Counted from the first letter of the stretch, positions 45,215 to 54,481 are shown. The stretch is 64,000 bases of DNA from Clostridium_AD sp050717635 (GCF_050717635.1 NZ_JBOITO010000025.1:62001-126000), one strand, 5' to 3'. Translations and numbers: made by a program. Notes: generated by a model from the sequence alone, not told the origin.

Positions 45215-47375
45215 TATTATACAAAACTTAAGTGAAATAACAGATAGTAGAGAATTGTTAGAAGCAAAACCACATAAATTTACCAGTATCTTTGCATATG
45301 GTTTAATAGTAATATTAATTATTGCTTTAATTTGGACCTACTTTGGTGAAATAGACATAGTTGTGAAAACGAATGGAATTGTAAAATCAAATGATAAAAC
45401 TATTTCAGTTTTAAATGAAGTAGATGGTAAGGTTAGTGCTGTGAGTTTTAAAGAGGGGCAGAAAGTTAAAAAAGGCGATATACTCTATAGCCTTGAGTGT
45501 AAGGATGCTATGTTAAGTAAAAAAAACTATGATAAACAATTAATAACGCTACAGGCTACCACAAATAATATGGATAAGCTTAGAAATTCTATATTGGATA
45601 ATAAAAATAATTTTGATGTTAACAAAGCTGATGAAAAAGATTATTATAATAAATATTTACTATATAGTACAACTAATGAAAAACTATTATTAACTCAAAA
45701 GCAAACTGGGTTGCAATCAAGTATAACAAATGATAATAAATTGATTTCATCTAAAAGCATTGGGTCGCAAATTAGTGAGAGTAGTAATGTAATAAACAGT
45801 TTGAATGTACTACTTCAATCAATAAATGATAATAAGAGTAAGTTTTCTGATGGTAATAGTGTGTATTCTGCTAAGTATTCAGACTATGAATTTAATATAC
45901 AAAGTCTTCAGAATTCTATTCAGCAAAAGAAATTAGCATTACAAAATGCCAGTGCTAAATACACACAAGCTACTACTGATTACCAAAGTCAGATAGATAG
46001 TACTCAGGCAGCATATAACAATGCAATTTTAAAGCTTGCGCAATATAAAAGTCAATATATTGGACAAATTGCAAGTAACATTACGCAAACAACTGCTTCA
46101 CTAAATGACATGCAGTCCACAATACCTATAACACAAATTACTCAAATTCAAACTTCAATAAATAATTTGCAACTATTGGTTCAGAGCATTAACTCAGCAC
46201 ATAATTTATTTACAGATTCTAATAGCACATATTACAGACAATATGTTGATTACACTAATAACTTTGATAAATATAAGACATCAATAACTGATCAAGAGGC
46301 CTATAAAAACTCATATTTAATCACTATTAATCAAAGTATAGATACAGCACAAAATGATTTAACTCAACTACAAGCTAATTCTTCTACGATTTCAGTAAAG
46401 GCAGGTACGTTAAGCCAAACTATTTATAATCATCAATTGTTACAGTCTAGTATAAGTAAAAATCAAAACGAGTTTCAAAAATCAAATATTGAATATTATA
46501 ATAAATTTATTGATTACCAAAATGCCGTGGAAGAATTACAAAACAATATTACTATTCAGGCAAAGTTAATTTCTAGTCTTGCTTCAAAAAAAGATGCTAT
46601 TATTGATGATTATAGCAATCAGTTAACTGCAGCGCAAAAGGTTTTAGATGGGGGTGCAATTGATTTATCAAAGTACGAAAATCAAGGAGTATTGGATGTA
46701 AAATCTAAATTAGATGAGGCTGGTAATGCTACGAAAAATTTGCAATTTCAATTAGATCAATCTAAACTTACCCCTGGACTTGATATGGTAAATGGTAAGT
46801 TAGCTGCAAATGACATTACAAAATATAAAATGGATACATTAGTTCAATTAGATGATGGTATAAAACAAAACGAACAAAAACTAAATGAATTGAAAACTAA
46901 TATAGGTAGTTTACAGTTAAGTATTGATAAAAGCACTGTGAAATCTCCAATAGACGGTGTAGTTAATGTTAAAAGTGATATTTCTAAATCTCAGATTGTA
47001 AAAAGTGGTCAAGAAGTTTTATCGGTTATACCACAGAATAGTTCTCAGTATAGGGTTCAATTATATGTTTCAAATAAAGATATAATAGGCATGAAGATTG
47101 GAGAAAAGATTAAATACCATTTCCAGGCGTTACCTTATAGAGAATATGGAGAGTTTACTGGAACTGTTACTGATATTGCAGTAGATTCAACTGTTGATCA
47201 ACAGTCAGGTACAAGTTACTATTTGGTTGAATCTGAGATTCTAAATAAACCTTTATATAGTTATAAGGGGCAGAAAGGTGAACTTAGAATAGGAATGACT
47301 TGTGAAGCACAGGTTATTACTAAACGTAAAAAGATATTATATTATCTATTGGAGAAAATAAATTTGAAAAACTAG
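45207..47375 (+). CDS. HlyD-type membrane-fusion adaptor with extra-long coil
   Basis: The adaptor of the peptide exporter; it should span the thick cell wall from the ABC pump. It has one membrane helix (about 28-46), a lipoyl-like half (about 58-95), a long helical coil (about 100-575), the second lipoyl half (STVKSPIDGVV near 578) and a beta-barrel C-domain. At 722 residues it is far longer than the usual 450-500. The coil contains four degenerate units ending F-x(6-9)-Y-x3-Y/F-x2-Y, at F136, F213, F335 and F423. Its ATG lies within the end of the exporter gene. Confidence 0.9.
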   Translation: MNNIIQNLSEITDSRELLEAKPHKFTSIFAYGLIVILIIALIWTYFGEIDIVVKTNGIVKSNDKTISVLNEVDGKVSAVSFKEGQKVKKGDILYSLECKDAMLSKKNYDKQLITLQATTNNMDKLRNSILDNKNNFDVNKADEKDYYNKYLLYSTTNEKLLLTQKQTGLQSSITNDNKLISSKSIGSQISESSNVINSLNVLLQSINDNKSKFSDGNSVYSAKYSDYEFNIQSLQNSIQQKKLALQNASAKYTQATTDYQSQIDSTQAAYNNAILKLAQYKSQYIGQIASNITQTTASLNDMQSTIPITQITQIQTSINNLQLLVQSINSAHNLFTDSNSTYYRQYVDYTNNFDKYKTSITDQEAYKNSYLITINQSIDTAQNDLTQLQANSSTISVKAGTLSQTIYNHQLLQSSISKNQNEFQKSNIEYYNKFIDYQNAVEELQNNITIQAKLISSLASKKDAIIDDYSNQLTAAQKVLDGGAIDLSKYENQGVLDVKSKLDEAGNATKNLQFQLDQSKLTPGLDMVNGKLAANDITKYKMDTLVQLDDGIKQNEQKLNELKTNIGSLQLSIDKSTVKSPIDGVVNVKSDISKSQIVKSGQEVLSVIPQNSSQYRVQLYVSNKDIIGMKIGEKIKYHFQALPYREYGEFTGTVTDIAVDSTVDQQSGTSYYLVESEILNKPLYSYKGQKGELRIGMTCEAQVITKRKKILYYLLEKINLKN

Positions 47376-47464
47376 AAAAAAGTATACTTACTTTCCCGTA
47401 GATATTTAATAAGATAGGTTGCTCATAATTTAGGGGTTATCATATATACTACAATACACAAAAA

Positions 47465-47494
47465 AGCCTGGAGAGAAATCTCTAGGCTTTTTTA
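47465..47494 (+). terminator. Exporter operon terminator (duplicate of 37468 copy)
   Basis: An 11-bp stem (47465-47475 with 47480-47490, one G-U) with a GAAA loop and T run. About 55 bp around it match the sequence after kamE. Confidence 0.85.
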
Positions 47495-47597
47495 AAATGA
47501 CATTATTCCTTAATATTGTAGTCAATTTACATATTTTGCGAATACGCATGAAAAAGAATATATAAATTAAAATTGGAAGGTTAATAAGTTTAAATTA

Positions 47598-47864
47598 AAG
47601 AAAGCCGTTCCAGCCACCTTCCGGACCGAATCACCCACCAGTTATAATATTATTTGCAGGAGTACTTAATTTATATAAGCTTTCCGTGGATTGTCCACTA
47701 ACTTGAAAGCCAAATATATTTCCTTGAAAGTAGTTCCACGTAATGTGATAGCCTATAGGTAGCCAGAGATTATTTGATTTAAGGTACATATAGGCAAATA
47801 GTAGAGCAACTAAAAAAAGATTTAGATAACTAATAATACTCATACTAGGATTTAAAGAATGCAT
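47598..47864 (-). pseudogene. CPBP protease tail, copy 2
   Basis: The same fragment as at 38005-38189, starting at the same methionine, with WLPIGYHITWNYFQGNIFGF. This copy keeps more of the C-terminus (QSTESLYKLSTPANNIITGG), then has an in-frame TGA and continues FGPEGGWNGFL, the normal end of the family. It lacks the catalytic first motif, so it is not functional. Confidence 0.8.
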
Positions 47865-48233
47865 TACTGGAAATATAATTGATGAAACAATAATAGAAGT
47901 CTACTTATTACCTGTTTGCTTAAGTACGGTCATGCAGTAACCCCTTGCAAACATCCCTTCATTTATTCCTACAAATATAAATAATCCTAATGCAGATAAC
48001 GGAGATAGACTTCCAGTTTATGTTAGGACCTCTGAGGCCGTAGTAAAAACTGGAGGTTTTTACTTTATTCTATACTTATTATTATGAAATGACAATAACC
48101 AGCACCACCTATACTAATATTGAAAATGATATGCGAAATCGCATTTTATTTATATTGTTTATTTGTACTGTTTACCATAATGAAATTATATCATAGTTTT
48201 CTTTAAGGATATAATACAATAAAATATAATATG
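47865..48233. other. Gene-poor stretch with one hairpin
   Basis: No gene I can support. A hairpin with 8-bp arms (GTAAAAAC with GTTTTTAC, 48043-48063) looks like a terminator for something lost. A short open stretch before it (NNPNADNGDRLPVYVRTSEA) may be a relic; I cannot name it. Confidence 0.4.
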
Positions 48234-48291
48234 TAACATTTCTACGTTAATTTCATATAATAGTACTATAAGAAATTTTAGGAGGGGGAAT

Positions 48292-48543
48292 TTGCAAATC
48301 CTAAAGATAGGTTCAAGAGGAACAGTTGTGATGGAAATACAATCGCTACTAAATAAGTTATGGTATGATATAGGAAAACTCGATGGAATCTATGGGCCTA
48401 AAACTGCAGCAGGGGTGCAGAAATTCTAAAGATATTTCGGATTATCACCTACGGGACTGGTAAATGAGGTTACTTATAAGCTTATGAATATATTTCTAAT
48501 AGGTTATGATTTTTATAGGATTAGACCGGGAGACACTCTATAT
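48292..48543 (+). pseudogene. Truncated copy of the LysM-M14 peptidase gene
   Basis: It matches the first 84 codons of the intact gene at 57150, including the TTG start and GGAGGG. The promoter region (48236-48262) is copied too. Codon 46 is TAA where the intact gene has Gln, and homology stops abruptly near 48543 within the LysM domain. It is dead, and probably arose by duplication of the 57-kb locus. Confidence 0.9.
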
Positions 48544-48980
48544 AAAGGTTCGCAATGTTTGATGTTCTGATAGTCCTACATTTCGAACCTTTAGATGTTA
48601 TTAAAATGATAATTTAACTTCATGGCTTTGTTTAAGAATAATGAAATTCTTCCATAATTAGAAGAACAATAAGACTTATTACCACAAATAATATTTGCAT
48701 ATTTTTATCATTAATAGCCATTGGTTGGATAATTGACCAAAGCCCAAAATACCATTAATAACTCCACCTATTATCATACGTACATATTACCTATAATTGG
48801 TGTGTATGACTTTCAACACAGCTCTTTAACATAGCCATTCCCAAACTAATTGCCTAAATGTATATTTCAAAACATGTACTGTACACTTGACAGATGTCAG
48901 AATTAAATTTAGGAGTGATCAGTTAGTAATATTATTTAGTACTATATTTTTATAATAAATACATTCCCAATTATTATTCT
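48544..48980. other. Intergenic stretch with membrane-protein debris
   Basis: On the minus strand short pieces such as MIIGGVINGILGFGQLSNQW and a hydrophobic stretch (ILFVVISLIVLLIMEEF) lie in different frames near 48640-48790. They vaguely resemble the broken membrane protein at 49685-49999. No intact gene is seen. Confidence 0.35.
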
Positions 48981-48986
48981 TTGCAT

Positions 48987-49012
48987 ATATTGTACAAAGT
49001 AGTGTACAATAT
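48987..49012. promoter_or_regulatory. YefM-type operator palindrome
   Basis: Perfect arms ATATTGTACA (48987-48996) and TGTACAATAT (49003-49012) with 6 bp between them. The TGTACA core is the known recognition core of YefM-YoeB autoregulation. It lies 19 bp before the yefM start. Confidence 0.75.
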
Positions 49013-49030
49013 ATATATGGAGGTGATTTT

Positions 49031-49285
49031 ATGATTGCTATAGGTTATTCAAATTTAAGACAGAATTTTAAAAATTATTGCGACAAAACTACAAAAGATT
49101 TTGAGACTATTATTATTACTCGTGAGCGTGGTGATAATGTGGTTATGTTATCGGAATCAGCATATAATAACCTTTTGGAAAATTTATACGTTAGAAGTGA
49201 TCCTGCCTATTATAATGAATTGTTGAAATCTATCGACCAATTAAAAATGCGAAAGGGACTTAAAAAGGATCTGCTTGATGAATAA
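49031..49285 (+). CDS. yefM: YefM-family antitoxin
   Basis: The 84-residue Phd/YefM-type antitoxin begins with MIAIGYSNLRQNFKNYCDKT and has the conserved segment VVMLSESAYNNLLENLYV, the N-terminal DNA-binding fold. Its C-terminal tail would wrap the toxin. GGAGGTG precedes the ATG. The stop overlaps the toxin start, and a TGTACA palindrome upstream suggests the usual autorepression. Confidence 0.92.
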   Translation: MIAIGYSNLRQNFKNYCDKTTKDFETIIITRERGDNVVMLSESAYNNLLENLYVRSDPAYYNELLKSIDQLKMRKGLKKDLLDE

Positions 49286-49538
49286 GGTGTTTTCAGAGGT
49301 ATCTTGGGAGCATTATTTATATTGGCAGTTAGAGGATAAAAAAATACTAAGAAAAATTAATGAACTTATAAAAGACATTGAAAGAAATGGGAATGAGGGT
49401 CTAGGAAAGCCAGAGTCATTAAAACATGAGTTGTTTGGTTATTGGAGCCGTAGGATAACAGAGGTCCATAGACTTATATATAGTATTGATGATGAAAATG
49501 TCTATATTGCAAGTTGTAAAGGACATTATCATAATTAA
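49278..49538 (+). CDS. yoeB: YoeB-family mRNA-cleaving toxin
   Basis: A ribosome-dependent mRNA endonuclease of the RelE superfamily, 86 residues from the ATG at 49278. Family marks are VSWEHYLYWQLEDKKILRKIN near the N-terminus, GKPESLKHELFGYWSRRI, and the C-terminal SCKGHYHN that carries the catalytic His-Tyr region. It overlaps the yefM stop by 8 bp, which couples translation. Both parts are intact, so the pair could be active. Confidence 0.93.
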   Translation: MNKVFSEVSWEHYLYWQLEDKKILRKINELIKDIERNGNEGLGKPESLKHELFGYWSRRITEVHRLIYSIDDENVYIASCKGHYHN

Positions 49539-49558
49539 CTTTTTAAAATATATAAAAT

Positions 49559-49589
49559 AAAAAAAGAGGGTTAGCGCTCTCTTTTTTTA
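49559..49589 (+). terminator. Terminator of yefM-yoeB
   Basis: An A-run/GAG arm pairs with CTC/T-run around a GGTTAGCG loop, directly after yoeB. Confidence 0.7.
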
Positions 49590-49684
49590 TATGTAATGAA
49601 TTAGGACCGTTATGTTACTTTCACTGTTATTTTCTTTATATAAAATTTTTTAAAATAATAAGTTATTTAAATGATTGTCTAATT

Positions 49685-49999
49685 TTATATGAGCAAAAGA
49701 TTAGAATGTTTCATAGTAAAATAAAACGGTACCCCCCAGCCTGTAGCCATTCCCAAAACCCATAGTATTCCAAGTGGCTGAAAGGTCTGATCTTTCCACA
49801 AATCATTCCATCCCATAAAAATTCCGCAGAATAAGCTACCTAGTACAACACGTTTTTTAAACGATACAATCCCTTTTTTAATTCTTTTTTTACTTCCCCA
49901 AACAAATAACCCTTTTTTAATTATTTTTATAGTGACAATAGCGCTTGGTATAAATCAAATAAAAAATATAGCATATAAAATAACTATGTTGCTAACCAT
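49685..49999 (-). pseudogene. Small membrane protein gene with one nonsense codon
   Basis: From an ATG at 49999 the frame reads MVSNIVILYAIFFI, meets TGA at codon 15, and continues without shift as FIPSAIVTIKIIKKGLFVWG through FMGWNDLWKDQTFQPLGILW to a stop at 49685. Without the TGA it would be a 104-residue protein with about three helices. No family is recognised and no ribosome site is clear. Its start region overlaps the murR promoter area. Confidence 0.55.
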
Positions 50000-50028
50000 C
50001 TATTAGAATGGTTGGTTTATGATATAAT
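49994..50028 (+). promoter_or_regulatory. murR promoter region with inverted repeat
   Basis: AACCAT (49994-49999) and ATGGTT (50008-50013) form an inverted repeat with 8 bp between, just upstream of a -10 TATAAT (50023-50028). No good -35 is present. It may be an RpiR-type site. Confidence 0.45.
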
Positions 50029-50048
50029 TATTTATAGGTGGTGTTCAT

Positions 50049-50900
50049 ATGAGAGCTATAATTAAACTAGAGAATTATTTAAATAATTGTACTGAGGGTG
50101 AAAGACAAGCTGTTTTATATATGGTGCAACATACTAAAGAAATGGTTGATCAAGATATTCATACAATAGCTAAAAAATGTTATTGTTCAAGTGCCACCAT
50201 AGTACGTATATCTAAAAAAAATGGTTATAGTGGATTTAGAGAGTTAAAGAAAGAATTAATTTTAGATTTAAATAATATTGATAATATTGATAGTATTGAC
50301 ATTAATAATCTAAAGTTAGAGGCTACTGATCAAGTATTAGTTGATATTACAAATAATAATATAAGAGCTATTAAACAAACAGCAGAATTAATTGATTATA
50401 ATGTTTTATTAGAAGTTGTTCATTTAATTAATGAACAAGAATATATTAGTTTGTTTGGAATGGGAGCTAGTTTTATTGCTTGCAAAGACTTACAGATGAA
50501 ACTGGAAAGAGTTAATAAGAAGACATCTCTCTATGAAGATACGCACTTACAATTTATAAGAAGTAGCAATGTTTTAGAAAATGAATTAGCAATAATGATA
50601 TCTTATTCTGGCGAAACACAAGAAATAATAAAAATGGCTAAAAATATTAAAAAGAATCATGGAATCATTATTTCTATTGTAAAATATGGTCGAACTGACT
50701 TATCTGATTTAAGTGATTATGTTTTATATGTACCAGCTTTTGAACAAGAGCTTAGGGTTTCAGCTTCAAGTAGTCGTATATCACAACTAAATATGATTGA
50801 TATCATATATCACTCATATTTAAAAGAAGTTTATGATATTAAGATAAAGAACATCTTAGAGACTAGTAGAATGCTTAAGAAAGAAGTAAGGATAAATTGA
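50049..50900 (+). CDS. murR: MurR/RpiR-family regulator
   Basis: The 283-residue regulator has an N-terminal RpiR helix-turn-helix (DIHTIAKKCYCSSATIVRISKKNGYSGFRELK split around residues 36-70) and a C-terminal SIS sugar-phosphate domain (ALFG-like YISLFGMGASFIACKDLQ and MISYSGETQEII near 180). Its ligand is probably N-acetylmuramic acid 6-phosphate, given the murQ-murP genes that follow. AGGTGG precedes the ATG. A hairpin separates it from murQ. Confidence 0.88.
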   Translation: MRAIIKLENYLNNCTEGERQAVLYMVQHTKEMVDQDIHTIAKKCYCSSATIVRISKKNGYSGFRELKKELILDLNNIDNIDSIDINNLKLEATDQVLVDITNNNIRAIKQTAELIDYNVLLEVVHLINEQEYISLFGMGASFIACKDLQMKLERVNKKTSLYEDTHLQFIRSSNVLENELAIMISYSGETQEIIKMAKNIKKNHGIIISIVKYGRTDLSDLSDYVLYVPAFEQELRVSASSSRISQLNMIDIIYHSYLKEVYDIKIKNILETSRMLKKEVRIN

Positions 50901-50910
50901 TAATTATTAC

Positions 50911-50942
50911 AACATCTGAAACTTTGTTTCAGATGTTGTTTA
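50911..50942 (+). terminator. Hairpin between murR and murQ
   Basis: A perfect 13-bp stem (50911-50923 with 50927-50939) with a TTT loop and a T-rich tail. It ends or attenuates the murR transcript. A cre-like half, TGTAAACG (50955-50962), lies just after it. Confidence 0.75.
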
Positions 50943-50996
50943 TTTTGTTGAAATTGTAAACGATTTAGTTTAGTATGTGGTTGTAGGGGTGATAAT

Positions 50997-51890
50997 ATGA
51001 TAGATTTAAGTGAGATGCCAACTGAGACTGTTAATGAGAACTCAAAAAACTTAAGTTCTTTGAATGTTTTAGATGCAGTTAGATTATTCAATCAAGAAGA
51101 TTTAAAAGCAGTTACATGTATAGAAAGTCAATATGAAAATATAACTAAGGTAATAGAATTAACTAGTTATGCACTAAGTAATGGAGGAAGAATTATTTAT
51201 ATGGGGGCAGGAACTAGTGGTAGGTTAGGTTTAATTGATGCGGTTGAATGTCCACCAACATTTGGTGTTGATTATAATACAGTAGTAGGTCTAATAGCTG
51301 GTGGTAAAAATGCTTTTATTAAAGCAGAAGAAGGTGCAGAAGATTCTCTGGAACTTGGTAGAGTAGATTTAGATAAAATAAATTTAACTAACAAAGATGT
51401 TGTTATTGGAGTTGCAGCAAGTGGCAGAACACCTTATGTTATTGGTGGTTTAAATTACGCTAAAGAAAAAGGCTGTAAGATAGGAGCAGTTGTTTGTAAT
51501 TATAATAGTAAAATCAAAAATATTTGTGAAAGTACAATTGAAATTGTTCCAGGGCCAGAAGTATTAACTGGTTCAACTAGATTAAAGGCTGGTACAGCAA
51601 CAAAATTGGTATTAAATATGATTAGTACTATATCAATGATAAATCAAGGTAAAGTATTTAAAAATTATATGATTGATGTAAAAATGAGTAATAAAAAGCT
51701 TATTCAAAGAGGAATTAATATTATTTCTGCAGTAACAGATTGTAGTGAAGAATTAGCTAAAGAAAAATTAATTGAATCAAATAATAGTGTTAAAGAAGCA
51801 ATAGTAATGATTTTATTAGATTGTAATCATCAAAGTGCAAAATCACAATTAGAAAAGGCAAATGGCTACGTAGATAGATTATTACATTAG
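50997..51890 (+). CDS. murQ: N-acetylmuramic acid 6-phosphate etherase
   Basis: MurQ splits the lactyl ether of MurNAc-6-phosphate to give GlcNAc-6-phosphate and D-lactate in cell-wall recycling. The 297-residue SIS-fold protein has YMGAGTSGRLGLIDAVECPP near residue 67, VIGVAASGRTPYVIGG near 138 and PGPEVLTGSTRLKAGTATK near 183. GGGGTG precedes the ATG. It lies upstream of the PTS transporter gene by 41 bp, forming the transport-plus-cleavage unit. Confidence 0.96.
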   Translation: MIDLSEMPTETVNENSKNLSSLNVLDAVRLFNQEDLKAVTCIESQYENITKVIELTSYALSNGGRIIYMGAGTSGRLGLIDAVECPPTFGVDYNTVVGLIAGGKNAFIKAEEGAEDSLELGRVDLDKINLTNKDVVIGVAASGRTPYVIGGLNYAKEKGCKIGAVVCNYNSKIKNICESTIEIVPGPEVLTGSTRLKAGTATKLVLNMISTISMINQGKVFKNYMIDVKMSNKKLIQRGINIISAVTDCSEELAKEKLIESNNSVKEAIVMILLDCNHQSAKSQLEKANGYVDRLLH

Positions 51891-51931
51891 AAATAGTGTT
51901 TAGTAATATATAGAAGAGGGGGAGCTTATAA

Positions 51932-53359
51932 ATGAAATATGACGTATTAGGGAAAGCAATTGTACAAGCATTAGGCGGTAAAGGAAATATCATTAATGCA
52001 ACTAACTGTATGACAAGAGTTCGTGTAAATGTTAAAGACTCATCAATTATTAATAAAGAAACAATTAAGGATATTGAAGGAGTATTAGGAATTGTAGTAG
52101 AAGATAATAATTATCAAGTAGTTGTTGGACCAGGAACTGCTAAAAAAGTAACAGATAGTATGGTTGTAAAATTTGGTTTTGACAGAGATGCTGAAATTCT
52201 TGAAAATGATTGGAAGACTAATAAAGCAGAAATTAAAGGTAACCAAAAAAAATCAGGATTAAAGAGATTTTTAAAATTAATCTCAGCTATCTTTATTCCA
52301 TTAATTCCAGCAATTATTGCTGCCGGTTTATTTAATGGTTTTGGATCATTATTATCACAATTATCTACAGATGGTGTAATTGATGGTTCATTTTGGGAAA
52401 CTATTATCTTATTATTTCAATTAATAGGTGGAGCATTCTATGCATACTTTGCAATATTTACAGGTATTAATTCCGCAAAAGTTTTTGGTGCTACGGAAGC
52501 ATTAGGTGGTATCATTGGTGGTATTACAATTAGTTCAAACATTGTAGCTATATCTCAAATGATTAATTTATACAATGAAGCAGTACCACTTGAATCAACA
52601 TTAACTACTGGTAAAGGTGGTATCATTGGTGTTATTTTTGGTGTATGGTTATTATCTAAAGTAGAGAAGGCTTTAAGGAAGAAAATACCAGATGTATTAG
52701 ATTTAATCCTAGTTCCATTTTTATCATTATTAATCACAGGTATTTTAATTGTCTTTGTAGTAATGCCAGTGGCTGGTTTTTTCTCAGATGGTTTAGTATT
52801 TGTATTAAGTTTATTAGTTAATTCTGTTAATCCTGTAGTAAGTGTTATTAGTGGTTATGTATTAGCAGCGTTATTCTTACCAATGGTTTTATTAGGGTTA
52901 CATCATGGTTTAATTCCAATTTATGTAGTTCAACTTGAAACTATGGGTGGCGTTAGTTTATTCCCAGTATTAGCTATGGCTGGAGCTGGGCAAGTTGGTG
53001 CCGCAATTGCAATTTATCGCAAAGCTAAAAAACTAAACAACAAGCGTTTATGTAAAATTATCACAGGTGCTTTACCGGCAGGTTTCTTAGGGGTAGGTGA
53101 ACCGTTAATTTATGGTGTAACATTACCCATGTTTAAACCGTTTATTACAGCCGGTTTAGGTGCTGGATTTGGTGGTGCTTATGTTATGTTAGCACATGTT
53201 GTGGCAGTAGCTTGGGGACCAAGTGGACTTGTAGCTATTCCATTAATGCAAGCACCAGCTATGATGTTAAATTACTTTATTGGTTTAATAATATCTTATG
53301 TTGCAGGATTTATCATCACTAATTTTGTAATAAAAGATGAAGATGTTATAAATGTATAA
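51932..53359 (+). CDS. murP: PTS EIIBC component, probable N-acetylmuramic acid transporter
   Basis: A PTS permease that phosphorylates its sugar during uptake. The EIIB domain (1-80) has the phosphocysteine in NATNCMTRVRV near residue 27; the EIIC domain (about 110-470) has ten or so helices and GFLGVGEPLIYGVTLPMFKP near 385. It lacks an EIIA domain, as MurP does, so it must use a shared EIIA. Its place after murQ supports MurNAc as substrate. GGGGGAG precedes the ATG. Confidence 0.9.
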   Translation: MKYDVLGKAIVQALGGKGNIINATNCMTRVRVNVKDSSIINKETIKDIEGVLGIVVEDNNYQVVVGPGTAKKVTDSMVVKFGFDRDAEILENDWKTNKAEIKGNQKKSGLKRFLKLISAIFIPLIPAIIAAGLFNGFGSLLSQLSTDGVIDGSFWETIILLFQLIGGAFYAYFAIFTGINSAKVFGATEALGGIIGGITISSNIVAISQMINLYNEAVPLESTLTTGKGGIIGVIFGVWLLSKVEKALRKKIPDVLDLILVPFLSLLITGILIVFVVMPVAGFFSDGLVFVLSLLVNSVNPVVSVISGYVLAALFLPMVLLGLHHGLIPIYVVQLETMGGVSLFPVLAMAGAGQVGAAIAIYRKAKKLNNKRLCKIITGALPAGFLGVGEPLIYGVTLPMFKPFITAGLGAGFGGAYVMLAHVVAVAWGPSGLVAIPLMQAPAMMLNYFIGLIISYVAGFIITNFVIKDEDVINV

Positions 53360-53399
53360 TGCTTTCTAATAAATATGTTTAATAAATTTTTAAAAAGTA

Positions 53400-53444
53400 A
53401 AAGAACAATTGTCATCACTTCATAGTGATGATAATTGTTCTTTT
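53400..53444 (+). terminator. Terminator of murQP
   Basis: A long stem (53400-53419 with 53424-53444) with TCAT loop and T tail. Confidence 0.9.
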
Positions 53445-53583
53445 ATTTCGCCATGGTGGTGAAAAGGCACCACAAGCAATAACAAAACCGCAGTTTATTT
53501 TTTATTTGATTTGCAAGATAAATAAATTATGTTCAAAATACTTGCAGCTAAAAAAGGTATTGAAAAAAATTTACAAATTAAAA

Positions 53584-53685
53584 CTATTTATTTTTTGATA
53601 TCATTTTAATTATAAATGTACCAAGTAGAATAGTAGCTAGTACTCCATACAAAATTATTAAATTATCAGATGTTTGACTAGGCAT
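53584..53685 (-). CDS. Possible small membrane peptide (33 aa)
   Basis: An ATG at 53685 follows AAAGGAG closely and encodes a peptide with a polar start (MPSQTSDN), one membrane helix (LIILYGVLATILLGTFII) and a basic tail. The same frame stays open for about 29 codons upstream with a second hydrophobic stretch but no good start, so it could instead be the tail of a decayed membrane protein. No family is recognised. Confidence 0.4.
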   Translation of the reverse strand: MPSQTSDNLIILYGVLATILLGTFIIKMISKNK

Positions 53686-53984
53686 TTTACTCCTTTGTGA
53701 AAGTGTAAGTAACATAATAGCTATTATAATAAGAAATAATATATTGGTAATAAATATTTTTTTACGAACGCAACTTTATAGGGCTTTTGACCCTGTACTA
53801 TAAATTAATTATTCTAGTAAGTTCTATTTTCATTATCAGATAAATTCATTATCTATTTGGTAATATAATTTATTGCCCAAAAAGCAACAAGTCAATGGGC
53901 TATTCGATAATTTTTATATATTTGGTAACAATCGTTTTAATAGTATATATTTCTTGTATAATATTTATTATGGAGGTGATTCAT
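53686..53984. other. Intergenic stretch before the XRE regulator
   Basis: It holds the upstream open part of the small membrane frame on the minus strand and the presumed promoter of the XRE gene, with a -10 TATAAT at 53957-53962 and no good -35. Confidence 0.4.
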
Positions 53985-54347
53985 TTGGTAACATTCGGTG
54001 ATCGATTAAAGACTGAAAGAAACAGAATACATGTTACATTGGAAACAATGTCAGAAGATTTGAAAACTACAAAGGCAACTTTAAGCCGTTATGAAAATAA
54101 TTTACGAGAACCTAAAGTAGATTTTATTAATCAAATAGCTGATTATTTACAATGCTCCACAGATTACCTTCTGGGAAGAACAGATAATAGATTAGGAATA
54201 ATAGTACAAGATAATGTTAAAAAAAATGATATTAAGATTGAAATAGATAAAAGTATTTACCCTGATGGTCTTACCCATGAACAAGTATTAGAAATACTTG
54301 AGAATCTAAAAAGTGCTGGTTTTAAATGGGAATCTAAGGATAAATAG
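53985..54347 (+). CDS. XRE-family (Cro/CI-like) regulator
   Basis: The start is a TTG at 53985, preceded by GGAGGTGA; an upstream ATG would add a spurious hydrophobic stretch. The 120-residue protein has an HTH_3 domain (TFGDRLKTERNRIHVTLETM, then TLSRYENNLREPKVDFINQIADYL) with the typical CSTDYLLGRTDN end. A C-terminal tail (about 50 residues) has no known domain. It is monocistronic with a strong terminator. Its target is unknown; the neighbours are small membrane and secreted proteins. Confidence 0.87.
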   Translation: MVTFGDRLKTERNRIHVTLETMSEDLKTTKATLSRYENNLREPKVDFINQIADYLQCSTDYLLGRTDNRLGIIVQDNVKKNDIKIEIDKSIYPDGLTHEQVLEILENLKSAGFKWESKDK

Positions 54348-54371
54348 AATAAAAAATAATTTTAATGAATT

Positions 54372-54409
54372 TAGCGCCATATGTTAAAAATAACATATGG
54401 CGCTATTTT
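54372..54409. terminator. Terminator after the XRE gene
   Basis: A perfect 15-bp stem (54372-54386 with 54391-54405), AAAA loop, T tail. Confidence 0.92.
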
Positions 54410-54481
54410 AGTTCTTATATAACGTCCCCTGTAACTAACTAATTTGTATGAAATAGTATAAATGTATAAACTAAAAGGATA

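Noticed and set aside
48000..48543. CRISPR-like or phage attachment repeat in the island
   Set aside because: No regular short direct repeats with spacers and no integrase or tRNA gene nearby; the repeats are copies of genes in the same window.
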